DNA of 64,000 nucleotides from the NCBI RefSeq assembly GCF_040807025.1, contig NC_090946.1:80660641-80724640 (forward strand), given 5' to 3'. Under the pieces are notes generated by a model. That model did not search any database and was not told the DNA's origin. It saw nothing but the letters and a program-made list of their open reading frames with translations. Both the position numbers and the translations under genes were made by a program. How positions within the stretch are numbered: the first letter of the stretch is position 1; the number at the start of each line of letters is the position of its first letter. The stretch comes from Struthio camelus (taxonomy: Eukaryota; Chordata; Aves; Struthioniformes; Struthionidae). This document shows positions 12,401-24,608 of the stretch, piece by piece.

Positions 12401-15400
12401 CAAACCAGCGGAGAACAGCCCTCAGAGGAGCCCACAATAGCAAGACTGCAACAAACGTCCAGGCCAGTCATATTCATCCCAGGGCTGAAAATCTCCACGT
12501 ACAACCACTTCAGCACCTTGCGGGGCTGTTGCAATGGGCTCCCAAACCTTGTCTCCAGAAACAGCATCATCTTGGTTACGCTGCTTCCATCTCTGCCACG
12601 AGACAAGCGCAGGCAGCAGCGGAAATAGAGGACTGCTTTGTTTTGGGCTGCGTGGGAAGAGTGGCTCCTCCTCTTCCTCCTCCCTGTTTATCCATCATTT
12701 CCAAGACAGTTTCCTGGGACTGGTAGCAGTCCCTCCCTGCTCCTTCTGCCCCACTTCCAGCTAATCAATCATCTTCAGACTGTGAAAATTGCCTAAAAGG
12801 CCTGAAAATGCCAAATTTCTGGGTCAGAAGCCTGTAATGACTGGCCCGGCTACAGCAGATTTAGCATCGCCCTACGACACAACACTTCCCGTCCTGGAGA
12901 CCCTTGATCAGTGCTTCGTTTTTAACCAAATGAGCCCTTAAGTCATTTGGCCCAGCAGTTCCTATCATTGAGAAGTGAGGCTTTCTTAATCGCACCCAGC
13001 TTCGATAGGAGACTGTGACAGGAGTGCTGTAGCTCACCCTACCCTCTCGTGCACCTCGGCCATGATTTCAGCTATGACTAGCATGAGTGAGTTATGTTTC
13101 CAGATACCTTCACAAACGGCTCTCGCCCACCTGCACCATGAGAGCAATTCTCCTCCTGGGCCGTATTTGATACCCTCATCCCAGAGGCCACAAATTACGC
13201 ATTAATGCACAAGCCACAACGGGGAAATTCACTGAAGTGTTTGCAACTGAGAGTAGCCATGAGACTGAGATGCCTGACACAAGTGGGACATCTCAGACTG
13301 GCAAACCGGAGAGGACAAAACCTGAGATACAGCTAATCAGTGCCAAGAACAAAAAAACCTTTGGGGCCTCAGCCAGTTGGATCCAAGGAAGCAGGTGCCC
13401 CTCAAAGCCTCAGCCAGTCACAGGGCCCCAGGTCTTGGCCGTTCCCACAGGGTGCCCATTCATCCCCACGGAGGCACCGTGGGAGCTGGAGGCCACAGCG
13501 GGCACGGGCACCCCATCAGTTTGGTTTACCCTACAGCAGCTTAAGATGACTCAGTTGTAGTCTGCAGGTATCTAGATGGGAAAGGATTCCTGTGAGGCAC
13601 TTCCTCCTCAGCCTTGGAGAAGATAATTGCATGGCAAGAGCTAAGAGAGAGCAGATGACGCAGGACAAATTAACTTGGTAGATAAAGTACATGGGGCAAG
13701 TTCTAATCAGGTGAAAAGGTGGTTAAAAGTATTGACTACCACAAGCGTGAGGGAAATGGTAAATAAGCTCATGGGTGAGAGAACCGACGTGGGATTTCAT
13801 CCAAACAGTGGCAGTGCTTTCCACAGCTTATGTTCTCCAGAGTAACACAAGCAGTGATAAACGGGGCTTGTGCAGAAACCACAAGCAGGAAAGACAAGGG
13901 AGGCACCAAAATGCCAGAATTTGTTACAGTTTTGTGTGTGCACGTGTGTAAGGCAGAAAAAAAACAGTGCAGAAGTCTACCCTCATCAACACTTGTTTTG
14001 CCTAACTAAGGCACCACTCTGTATCAGGCAACGCTGTGCTGCGATGCAGAGCAGCTCCAGAGAGGTCCCGGTGCCATACACTGCCTGGGAAGCTGCAAAG
14101 CTGAACAGAGCACAAGATCTGAAATCAGCCAGGTGACGTGACAGAACTGCTGGAAGGTCGTCCTGGGGAGCTCCACAGGAGACAACGGATGCTGAAACCT
14201 CCTATCTGCTAAATATTGCAGCAAGACTGCCTTGATTTTCTTTTGTAGATGTCTCTCAGCAACTTGGGAGGGGGTGTAGAGCATAACGGCTTGCATTGGG
14301 TTAGACATGGCCAATTTCCAAACAGATATTGGGAGAAACGGGTCAGAAATCTTCCTTATAGGCAGCCAGGGCAGACACAGGGCAGGGTGACAAGGCTCAG
14401 AGGTGCAGGGGCAGGGAGACACTGGGAAGACTAGGACTAGCACGGGGCACAGGGAAACAAGGGGGCACCAGAGGTGTGGAGGAGGTGATTCGGGATTTCT
14501 GAGAAGGCAAAAACGAACAGGCAGCCCATGAAATGATCAGGTATCAGATGTAAAACTGACCAAAAGACAGGCCCATCATTAAACTGTTGAACTTGCTGAA
14601 CAGGATACCATGGGGACCAAAGATGCTTGTAAGTTCAACAGAGGAAAAGACTTCCACAAACAATAGCTCTACAAGCAAGTTTTAAATGTGAGGTTCCCAA
14701 TGCACCTCCTCCGGCCAGGAAATCCTGACGCCACTGATCTTGTTGATGGCCAGGTTTGCACATGGTGGTCCTTACAGTTGTTTGCTGGGTCCCTTATGGC
14801 TGGAGAGGGGATGCTCACCCCACAGGGGCTTTTCATCTGACCCAGATGTTGCTAGCCTTGAACAACACGCCTGCTCTACTGGTGATGGGCTATGAGGAAG
14901 ACCAAATTTGGGAACAAGGTTGTGACAGGATGATTTTACAACCAGGGCAGCCTCCTGCGGGGAAAAGAGGGAGGAGAACACCAGTTGTCTCCATCCCAGC
15001 TGTGAAGCAGTGGACATTAGCTGCCAAGACACAGACTCTTGCTGTAACCAGTCTGACATGGCCTTGATTAGTGTCACCTGAAGAAAAATGCCCATGAACG
15101 GTCTTGTTACAGCAGCAAACTAACCCCTTCCTGCTGGCAAGGCTTGCTCTTGACTGCTTTCCCACGCAGAGGAAAACGCTTCCAGCTCGGGTAACTGCTG
15201 TGGGGGGCTGGAAAAGGCTTCAGCCCACCCGGTTTCCAGCCATTCTTCCCAAGGAATAAGGCCACAGCACCAGGTCAGCATTGAAGATGTGCATCCTGTA
15301 CAAATATACAAGAGAGACACAAGAGATTTCAGCAAGAGAGATATTTGTGCCAAATGCTCATTAAAAGCCCTAGAAATCAGAGCACGCTGCTGTTTTGGAT

Positions 15401-18400
15401 GACCCTACCAGCCAGGCAAAATCTTACTAGTGAGTAGCTGAAGGCATCTGAGCCAAGCCTCGAAACAGTAGGAGAGCTGACAGCTACACGCACGGCTGGC
15501 CGCCTCTGCCAACCTGCTGCCAAGGTTTTGAGGCCAGGAGGAGTTTTCTCTCCATTTGAGTCAAGCAATCTTGACTTTGCATTAATAAATGGGTTTTCAT
15601 CCCATGCCCACATATGAAGATGATGCACTGGCAAAAGTCAAATTCAGTGACTTAGCAGCACTCATTCCAATGCCAAGTGCATCAATAGTTGTCGAATCTG
15701 GGGGGAAATGAAGCTCCAGCACTGACAATCATTGCTCTGTGAAACTTATGAGGATTGCTAATGCTACAGACTATAAGCAGTTCTCTTAAGGAAGAGGATG
15801 AAAGAGGGTGACAAGCTCAGTTTGTTCAACGGTTTTTCCAAATCAGGGAAATCTCTAACTGTAATCACTGTGGTTCAGTAGGCAAGCACATAAGCATTTA
15901 TTAGCAACATTAGCAACAGATTAGCAACACTAAGTTGTTTTAAATATACATGTTAGTGTTGATGATGTTAATTATAGAAACTTAAAAGTGCCTATGTATG
16001 TCAAGGTAGTGAAAATTGCAGAAATCGGCAACCCTCCACCATTTTCTTTTACGCCTGCCATTAAATCAATTAAAAATTATGTGTTTTACACAGAAATTAC
16101 TGGAAGAGGTTCTTTGCTTTGCGTTGCACAGGAGGTTTGGCTTAATGAGTATAAAGTCTGGTCAAGGTATTTCAATAAGTTGCCAGGATTAGTGGGTAAA
16201 ATATTGCTGTCCAAAGATGCAGAAACTAACTGCCCTGCACAGTTCCAGCAAGAACGCGCATAGGCTAGAGCATATAGAGCAGCTCCGACTCAAAATGCAG
16301 TGAAGCAGACCTATTGCTACATCTCTTCTTCCAAAGTTGGACAAAACCCTGAGCAACCTGATCTAGCTTTGGAGTCGGCCCCGTTTTGAGCAGGGGATTT
16401 GACCAGAGACCTCAAGGGGACGCTGCCAACTTGTGTTATTCTAGCAAAACAACGTGGATCTGATGTAGTTCAGAGCCAGCCTAAACGCATCATTTACACA
16501 AAGTGAGACAGAAACGTTAGGAGCATCCAAAAAAGCAATTCAGTGGCAGACAACCACCAGGCTCCTTTCTGCTACCCTGAACTCCCATCGCCGATGACCA
16601 CACCAGAACGGCAATGCTGAGCACGTGCAGGCCAGGCTCCTACAGGATACGCAACGAGAAAGTGGATTCTGCATCACTCTCCAGACCCTTTTACCCTGAA
16701 AGTGCTCGTGGACTCTGATCCAAAACAGGTCACCGAGCGTCTCTTCTCCACGGCGATTATCCCCGCATGCACAGCACTACAGCAGAAGCGTACTCATTCC
16801 TGCCTGGACAAGATCCACGCCTGGTGCACTTCAGACCCAAGTAATGTGCTTTGGGATGGGTTTGTTGTTGTTGTTTTCCTACTTTCTTAAATACAACCAA
16901 GTTGAAAAAGTCACAGGAAATAAAAACAAGAAAAAAGTGCTGACAAGTGTCCCACTGTAATTGAGTGAGAACACAGAGCTCAGCTCTACAGATTCCCAGA
17001 AGCATGGTCCAGATGTGGCTCTCCACACCCGCACGGCCAAGCCACAGCCTGAGAAATGACTGTCCCCAGGACTGGGAAACTTCCTGAGTGCCCCTTCCAG
17101 CCACACCAAGCACAGCAAGCTATGCCCCGAACAATACCAGGCCAAAGACTTGAGAAAACATGGGATTGTCAGCAGAGCGTGGGGAGGCCCTACCAGTCCC
17201 TAACGTTGAAGGTCTGGAGCAGAGATATTGGAAACAAACTCACTTGGCCCATGCCAAGCCCAGATTTCTAATCTCTTAGAGTGTGTACATCTGAGCTTGA
17301 AAACATAACCTGTCTCTTGACTTAAATCCCTAGCACCTGCCAACCAAGCGAAGCTGGAAAAAAACGTGTTTTGCTGGTCTGCAGAAATCCCCTACTTGAA
17401 TTATCATCAGAGTTCGAGCTGAGCTTCTTACCTACTGAAGCTGGCCCTGTTGCAGGCTCTTGCAGTTACTCCTGGTTATGCTTTTATAAAAGACCTCGTT
17501 TTCCGTTCATCACATTTGCAAAGGTGGCATAAGACGCAGCTGAGGGTGCACAGACTCTTACGTTGCTGTTTATGCTATTGCTATTACTTATGGCCAAATA
17601 TTCAGCCTTCGCTTATTAAAACTGCTTGTTGGTACACCGAGGCCCACCTAGCTCACAGTTTAAACTTTGTGATGGATCCCCTCAAGCTCTTCTCCTCCTA
17701 AAGAGCGTACTCAAAACCTTTGCAGTGCAAGCTCACTAGGACCAAGCGAGCCTCCAGGCCTGCAGCCCATCCCCAGCATGTAAAAGAGAGATGCTGCTAA
17801 CTCAGCTGCCAGGGCACACTAGGAGAGAAGTGACTCCTCAGATCCAGAGGCCTAAAACGCTTGCAAAGACGACGTTTGACAGCGGCTAGAAACCCAAAAG
17901 CAGTCTCCCACGTGGGAGCAGAGTGCCTAATGAAAATAAACGCTAAACTGGTTTCATTATGATCACAATCTTCCGATCCAGCTATCGAGTGAAACGGCGA
18001 TACACAGGCAAGCAATTAGCATGGCTCGCAGGAGCTGAGACACCGAAGCGGGGAGCAAATGCTCACCAGGCAGGAGCGCATTAGGCTGCTTGATAACCTT
18101 GGGAGAAAAGCCAAGCAGCAAACACTGCACTGCCTGCAGAGCGAACAGAAAGAGCATATTTTGGTTATGACTCCCAGCATGAAGCTTGTTAGATCTGAGT
18201 TCTCGTTCCAGCTCTGCCACAGGTGCCTGGCAAGACCTTGGGCACACCACTTAATTGTGGTCTGTCCCTTTCCCCCCTGCAGGCTAGAGATACCTCTTCC
18301 TTTCCCTTGTCTATGCAGGCTGGAAACTTTGCACGGTTTTCCTTGAGCTGCCGTGCACAGGAGGCACCCCAGGGGCTCAGGCAGAGCCTGCCCACGCTCC

Positions 18401-20479
18401 CTATCACACAACCGGCATCTCTGCAGCCCCCTATCCCGCACAGCCCAGCGGGAACGGTGCATTGCCTGGGGATCAGACGTGGCGACAGTCAGCTCCTGCT
18501 TGCTCGGTTTTCTCCAGCCACCGACTCACCCCCACCTTTGCAAGCAGGATCTCCCACACCAGAGCAGCTCAGCCGGAGGCGGCAGCAAAGCCAACATAAC
18601 CCTCTCTCTTCCGGCAGAGCAGATGAAAATGATGGAGACAGCGAGACTGGGGGAGGTTGCAGAAGCCCAATATCCCCTCCGGGTGAGCCTCAAGCCACCA
18701 TCAGAGATTAGAGCAAACCCCAGGAGCTGGACTACGGTCTGTCATAGGGAGAGCCAGAGGGTGGGCAAATGAATCCAGCCTCCCCGAAACACATCCCTGC
18801 ACCTTCATCTCCATGCTGAGCCTGAAGAACTTAACCCTGGGGTCAAGGTTAAAAAGTCCCTCCCTCCTCTCTGGTGCAAACTTGGCCTGTAAAAAGCAGA
18901 CAACTAACCAGTAAAGATAGGCTAAGTCTGCAAAGAGCATCAGGGAGGTGCAAATCGCTTGTTTTTGCCAGATGGCCCTGTCACCGAGAATATCTGCCCA
19001 GCCTTACTCGGCTCTGGTGTTCTCTGCTGACAAATTGCTTTGTCCGCACCCGTGAGCCGCACAGCAGCCCGGAGCATAACCAAAGCACGGCTGCTCTGAC
19101 TGCAGAGCCCTAAGGTGCTTAGAGAGCCGAACGGGACGTTACCCTCTGCTCGCAGCACACGAAGAACGACTGTCATCAGGGGAGACACCAGCAGACAAGT
19201 TTGGGTTATTTAAGTCCGGAGTGAAAACACTACGCGCAGCAAGGACTGTGTCGCTGGCCTGGCAAGCTCGTGCCGCAGTGCCTGGCCAGACAGCGACATC
19301 CCTGCTTGGCCTGTTTAATCTCTGCTCTGCAGAGATGCTCAGCATGGCGATGGCCTGGCTCACTCGGCAGCCGGCTCCCTTTCCCACCGGCAACACAGGG
19401 GGCTCATTCACCCGTCATCACCTGCTTCAGGGCCACCCAGCCCATTCTCACAGTCAGCGGTCCGATTCGGCCATCTCCGAAGCCCCCCTTGGCGAGAAGG
19501 GACGCGTTGGCTCTCCCGATTCACCCGGCCGGGCACGCGCTGCTGGGCTCGCAGCAGTGCCGCCGGCTCGCGGGTGATCGGCGACGTCGGCTCCGCAGGA
19601 GAGCCACCCTCGGGGCTCATTTCTGGGCTGAAGCCCCTCGTGCTACAACAACGTCAGCTGTTTGCCAGAACAGCAAGGTCTCCCCTTCCCCACAGGCAGG
19701 CTGGGAGGAAGAGGAAGAGCAAGAGCGCCAGGGCTGCTGCCCCGGCCCGTCGAAGAGCCCGGGCTGCTCTTCTGCTGTTTTCCAGGGTGGCTGGTGGCAG
19801 GGAGCTCGTGCAAGGCGCAGCGCAGCTACGCTGTCTGCACAGCCAGGTCTCCCGGGTCGCCCGCGGTTGCTCTCTGCCCGCTGCAGGCGACCTGCAGGTG
19901 AGCCTGTTCCTGCTGTATTTACAGAATTCAAATGACCCCTTTCTCCTGGAAGAACTTGAGCTCTTGGCAAAGTATTTTGAAGTTTCCAAAGGAAAAGTGG
20001 GGTCTGAGAGTAAAATATTCTTCCTCGCAGCCAAATTCCTTCCCTGAAAGGCCGCATGCAGATCCCAGGGCCTGTTTCCATGCTCTCCGTTCAAGCAAAA
20101 CCTCCCGCTGCCCTTATTCCCCCAGCTGCGGGAAGTTCTTCTAACAGGGGAAGACTCTCTCCCAGTATAGCAGGGAAGATTTACTCCCTCTATTCCACAC
20201 GAGAGGTTGTCTCCGGTTGCTATTATTCCCTTATCAATAATTCACTGTGCAGCCACACTCCAGCGATACCCTCTGGATCACGTCTGTGCATCTGCGCCGT
20301 CTGTGTAGTTTATAAGCTCACTACCGACTGAAAGAGCAGCCGTGAGTAATCATGTCTCCTCTGATATTGCTTATGCTCCCAGCGAAGCAGAGCGAGTAAC
20401 TCACTCTGCAAATGAGTCATGTCCCCTGGAAGCTTCTTGTTTTAGCATCCCATGGAGGAGAGCGGCTTTGCAGAAGCAC
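6431..20479. other. Gene-free DNA with GC-rich patches
   Basis: GC-rich patches at about 9.0-11.4 kb, 18.3-18.7 kb and 19.4-19.9 kb carry many CpGs and overlapping open frames on both strands, none with a domain I recognise. The 19.4-19.9 kb patch ends in a consensus plus-strand donor (CTGCAG|GTGAGC, GT at 19898) and could be a small CpG island. Between them (for example 7.1-7.4 kb and 15.9-16.3 kb) the DNA is AT-rich and unique-looking. No transposon or RNA gene could be identified. Confidence 0.5.
15893..15931. repeat. Short TTAGCAACA tandem repeat
   Basis: Three near copies of a 9-11 bp unit with core TTAGCAACA lie in tandem at 15900-15930. It is a small local duplication with no gene attached. 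Confidence 0.7.
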
Positions 20480-21040
20480 CTGCTAAGAACTGCAAGCCCT
20501 CAGCGTTTAAATAAATAAATAAGGCGGAGATAATTAAATGTCATATTTCAACCTTATAGGATGAGTTCCAATAAAGGGACTCTTTCTCCTTCCAGAAAAT
20601 TCAATACAATTAAATGATTAAAACAGAAAAGCAGACATAAAGCCCAATGAGGAGTGGGTAGAAAAGCCGTTATGAATACAGATCGCATACTGAAGTCTTC
20701 ATCAAGACTCGCTCGCTCCCCCGTTATAAGTACAAGCCTGTTGCTGTTCCCATTTATCTTTCACACGATAACAACTGTGATGCACAAAGCTCAGGATTAA
20801 AACAGTGTACTTTCTTAGCGAGAACGCATTTATCCGGTACACACAAACAATACACATGCATTCCTGCCTCATTTTCTACGGAAGAAACGATCACTTGCGT
20901 GTGTGATACCATCTCAGTACACGAATCTGCCGTCGCCGATTAAATCCTAAACATTAGAGTGATTTATGGCTCCGAAGATGTACAAGTGTCCTTCGTGACT
21001 AAATTAGGCACCGGATAAGAGCTGAAAGATGATCTTCCCC
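20480..21040. promoter_or_regulatory. AT-rich candidate conserved non-coding element
   Basis: This block is distinctly AT-rich between GC-rich flanks, is not a simple repeat beyond a short AAAT run at its left edge, and matches no transposon I recognise. It contains homeodomain-type motifs: several TTAAAT and ATTA cores and a PBX-HOX-type TGATTTATGG at 20960-20969. That pattern is common in developmental enhancers. No conservation data are available here, so the call rests on composition and motifs only. Confidence 0.3.
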
Positions 21041-22449
21041 TTCCCAGTTGTCACTGGGAAGCTTGATGAACAAGCTCGGATGCCCGAGACATCTGTGTGT
21101 GACAGCAGACATCGGTGAAGCCTTTAGATCTTGCAGACTGTCTTTTCTTCAAAAGACTCAAAGAAAATGCCAGCTTCTAGGGCCAGAGAGCTGGACAGGG
21201 GGCTGCAAAGGACTCCTCTCCACCATTCATCACAGGGTCAAAAACACTCTGGCTGCTGCCAGAAAGGTTTTTCTTTTCCATGAGAGTTTTGCTGTCACCT
21301 ATAAGACGCTCTGGCCTTCCCAGGTGACACTTGCAAGACCAGCATGGGAGGTATCAGCTCCCTTTCGACTGACAGCGACCAGCCTGCGGGTACTTTGGAT
21401 TCTGTCTTTGTCGCAGTTTAAATCCGCACTGAAACCACACGCTGAGACTCGTCACGCTCGGAGGCCTGTCCCCAGACAGCCCCGTGGAAATCAGTGCCCT
21501 GCAAGGGCTCTCGCTTGCGCCACCAGAATTGCCTTGCCAGGGAGAAACGAGCAGGGCACCCACGCTGCCTGGGACGGGGTCAGCTCAGGTCCAGAAGCAT
21601 CCGGACCGCCCCAAACCACGCTCCAATCTTCCCCATAGGCTTCGTAAACCCAGGCACCCAGTCTTTTTGTGCCCTGGCTGCTTCTCGACCCAACCAGGAA
21701 GGCACCGTCTTGCGTGGATTTGCGTATCTCCTAAGGAGATGTGCCCCCCGTTCCTCTATTTGTCTCAACACGTTGCATGTTTTAATATATTGCTTCACAA
21801 ATCCTTCTGAGGGAGAGCAGGATTCTCTCCAGGCTGGTTTGAGCAAGACAGAGGGCAAGAGATGCAGTCTGGAGAAGACTTCCCAAGGGCAGCTCCCATA
21901 GCACAGCCAGCACCAGCAGCACACATGGGTAAAGCTGAAAATCCAGGAAGCAAAGGTTGGTTTTTCCGCTCTCTGGGCTCATTTATCCACCTTCTGGGAG
22001 TCTCTGATAGCAGTCTGCCACTCGGCTGGCAGGAGCGATGAAAGAGGATGGGGAGATTGGTCTGCGGTGAGGTGACCAGTTGAGGAGATTAGCCCTGGGG
22101 TGGTGTAGCCATAATGAGAGACAACGTGCTGCTACAGGCATCCGATCTCTGGAGCAAGACCCTCTCTCGGGGAGGAGCATGACCAGGACCGGAGCCTTGC
22201 GAGGGATCTCGGGCAACAGCAAAGCCAAGCCCGAGCCCCCCAGGCCTGCGGATAGCCTGTCTTCTTCATGCACAGCTGTGACTCACGCTGGGCATGCACG
22301 CGCAAGAGCTCGGCTTTCCCTGCCTGCCTGCATTGCCGCGGACACAGAGACTATTTGTCTCTGCCTGGACCCCTTCCCATTACTTCTAGCTGGGTGAAAT
22401 TAAATGGAAAAGAAATTCAATTAAGACGGTCTTGTCTCACACAGAGGGA
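21041..22449. other. Gene-free DNA left of the CpG island
   Basis: Average composition, with open frames on both strands that lack recognisable domains and splice logic. I see no repeat or RNA gene here. Confidence 0.5.
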
Positions 22450-23569
22450 TCCTTCAAAGCCACTTTCCGCAGCTGTTAGCAGGTCTGACGGGATTAGCGG
22501 CCCCTCTCGAGCTGTTAGCTCGGGAAGCCCACGGCAGCGGCAGGCTTTGGGGGGCTCCCCAGGGGCGCTGCGGCCGCTCCTCTGGGTCCCCCACCAGGCG
22601 GATGGAGGAGGGACTGGAAGAGAGAGGCTTTGCATCGCCCAGAGCACGGGGAGAGGCCCGTCCCGGAAGGCTGGGCGCACAGCGGGGACACTAGCGCTTG
22701 ACCCCGTCCGCAGGATCCGACAGGCTGGATTTCCAGCCGGTTCTGCCACTGTGCCAGACCGTGGTGGCTCTGACCCGGATGAAAGCGATTCGGCGAGCGA
22801 GCTCTTCATGGGCAGCGGTGTGCCGGGCTTTGCAGCGACCTGGGCAGCGGGAGATAGTGGTACTTACTGCAGCTGGAGAGCGGTGGGGCAGAGCTGCTAC
22901 CCCAGGCCAGGGAAACGCCGGGACGAGAGGGGCAGAAGCAAACGCAGCAGGGAGAAAAGGAGGAGCTATACGTTTGCAGACACGCTATTTACTCGAGACA
23001 GAGAGGAGAAGGTGCCCCAAGCCGCCCTGCCTGCAGCGTTGACCTCCGGAGCACGGCCCGGGAGGGCTGAGGACAGCAGCGGCCGGGGGGCGCGGGGGCT
23101 GCTGGCAGGAGCCCGAGCAGCAGCCGCTCCGCGGGTTGTCGCTGCCGCCGTGTCACAGGTAACATCCGCGCACCTGGAGCGGACCTCAGCTCCCAGGCCC
23201 AGTACTCCCAGCGCCGGGGCCGGTTTCCGCAGGGACGTACAGGGGATGCTGAGGGGCCGGTTCGCCCACGTGCGAAGTTTCTGCTCCCGCCCCAGTACTT
23301 TGCCGGCTCTTTGCATCCCCCCCGTGTACTTCCTACGGCCTCGCTCAGCCTAAGGCACGGGAAATTCAGTTGCCCACAAGACGGCGGGCCCGGGCAGGCA
23401 AACTTTCCCTCCGCCTCCGTTCATCCAGAGACTCTGCCAGGACAAGACAGAGTGAGAGGAGGAGACCTTGCAGTACCCAACGCACTGCAGGAGACCGCGC
23501 TGCAGGCAATGGGGCCAGCACGGCGCATCCCAGCTCTGCAGCTCCGGGGGAGCGGAGGAGTGCGGGCAG

Positions 23570-23975
23570 AGGAAAAAAGAAGGAAGGAAAAAAGAAGGAA
23601 GGAAAAAAGAAGGAAGGAAAAAAGAAGGAAGGAAAAAAGAAGGAAGGAAAAAAGAAGGAAGGAAAAAAGAAGGAAGGAAAAAAGAAGGAAGGAAAAAAGA
23701 AGGAAGGAAAAAAGAAGGAAGGAAAAAAGAAGGAAGGAAAAAAGAAGGAAGGAAAAAAGAAGGAAGGAAAAAAGAAGGAAGGAAAAAAGAAGGAAGGAAA
23801 AAAGAAGGAAGGAAAAAAGAAGGAAGGAAAAAAGAAGGAAAAAAGAAGGAAAAAAGAAGGAAAAAAGAAGGAAAAAAGAAGGAAAAAAGAAGGAAAAAAG
23901 AAGGAAAAAAGAAGGAAAAAAGAAGGAAAAAAGAAGGAAAAAAGAAGGAAAAAAGAAGGAAAAAAGAAGGAAAAG
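23570..23975. repeat. Two-phase purine minisatellite (15-bp then 11-bp units)
   Basis: One 11-bp unit is followed by 17 perfect tandem copies of the 15-mer AGGAAGGAAAAAAGA (23581-23835), then 12 perfect copies of the 11-mer AGGAAAAAAGA (23836-23967) and a partial unit. The 11-mer is the 15-mer minus one 4-nt AAGG/AGGA step. The plus strand is pure purine throughout and the minus strand pure pyrimidine. Because 15 is a multiple of 3 and the units lack stops, long open frames appear in several frames; these are artefacts, not genes. The array lies inside the CpG island between candidate first exons. Perfect homogeneity points to recent expansion. Confidence 0.97.
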
Positions 23976-24470
23976 TCTCCCTGCGAGACTGCGTCCTCCC
24001 TCCGAAGGGGACCCTGAGACGGCAGCGGGTGCCGTTCTCCCTGCAGGAAGGCGTCGGAAGTTCACCGGGGTCATTCGTGCCGTCCCCAGTTTCTCCGGGC
24101 ACGTCTAGCGCCTACGTCTGGCACGCGCGGAGGTACGGCACCTCTGCAGCCCCGGGCCCTCGGCGGCACAGCAGGAGGGGCAGGAAGAGGTCAGAGGCGG
24201 AGAAGAAAGGCAAAAACCAGCGTTTGCAAACGTTTGGGCTGCAGCGAGCATAAAAGAACATCCAGCATCAACCGCGAGCGCCGCCAGAACGCGCCGGCTC
24301 CATCCTTTGCCAACAGCCGGAAGCAAAACGCTGTCGCGCTCCGCGCGGCAGGCAGCCCTGGCAAAGCCCCAGCGGCTGCCCCCGCTCCCTCTCCCCCAGA
24401 GATCATTAAGGGGAAACGTTTAGAGAAATCAAACGCTTTTTTTTTTTTTCCCCCCCCCTCTGCTTCTTAG

Positions 24471-24608
24471 GCTAATAGGGAAAACCAAGCTGATTTGCGG
24501 GAGAACAACATTTAGCAATCTCTAATTCATCAAAGTCCCCGTCTGTTCTCATTGTCATGCTGACTCTGTCAAAAATCAGCCTTCCTCCAAACGCCGCCGC
24601 TTTTAACG
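24471..24608 (+). other. Exon-like segment (possible non-coding exon or conserved element)
   Basis: A long T-then-C polypyrimidine tract (24437-24460) leads to CTTCTTAG, followed by 138 nt that end in AACG|GTAAGA, a near-consensus donor. Both splice signals are strong and the GC content drops inside the segment. All three plus frames contain stops, so it would be non-coding or UTR. The minus strand is open across it but resembles no protein I recognise. It could instead be a conserved regulatory element; it carries a TGACAG (MEIS/TGIF-type) motif on the minus strand. Confidence 0.3.

Noticed and set aside
11881..12726. 281-codon plus-strand open frame
   Set aside because: No domain or homology signal, and overlapping frames on both strands. 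Consistent with chance in GC-rich DNA.
15988..16263. 91-codon plus-strand frame in AT-rich DNA that looks fairly protein-like
   Set aside because: No recognisable domain, no splice or promoter context, and not long enough to exceed chance. It may sit in a conserved non-coding block.
1..22450. Search for coding exons of FRMD6 on the minus strand
   Set aside because: I could not find its FERM-domain start in any frame. If FRMD6 begins here, its coding exons must lie beyond the window.
22268..23353. 361-codon plus-strand open frame
   Set aside because: CpG-island DNA seldom contains stops. The product has no domain, overlaps open minus frames, and looks like translated GC-rich sequence.
23311..24253. 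Very long open frames on both strands (up to 265 codons), encoding Lys/Arg/Glu-rich or Phe/Leu/Pro/Ser-rich repeats
   Set aside because: They are produced entirely by the stop-free 15- and 11-bp purine repeat. Several frames on both strands are open at once and the flanks show no conserved protein.
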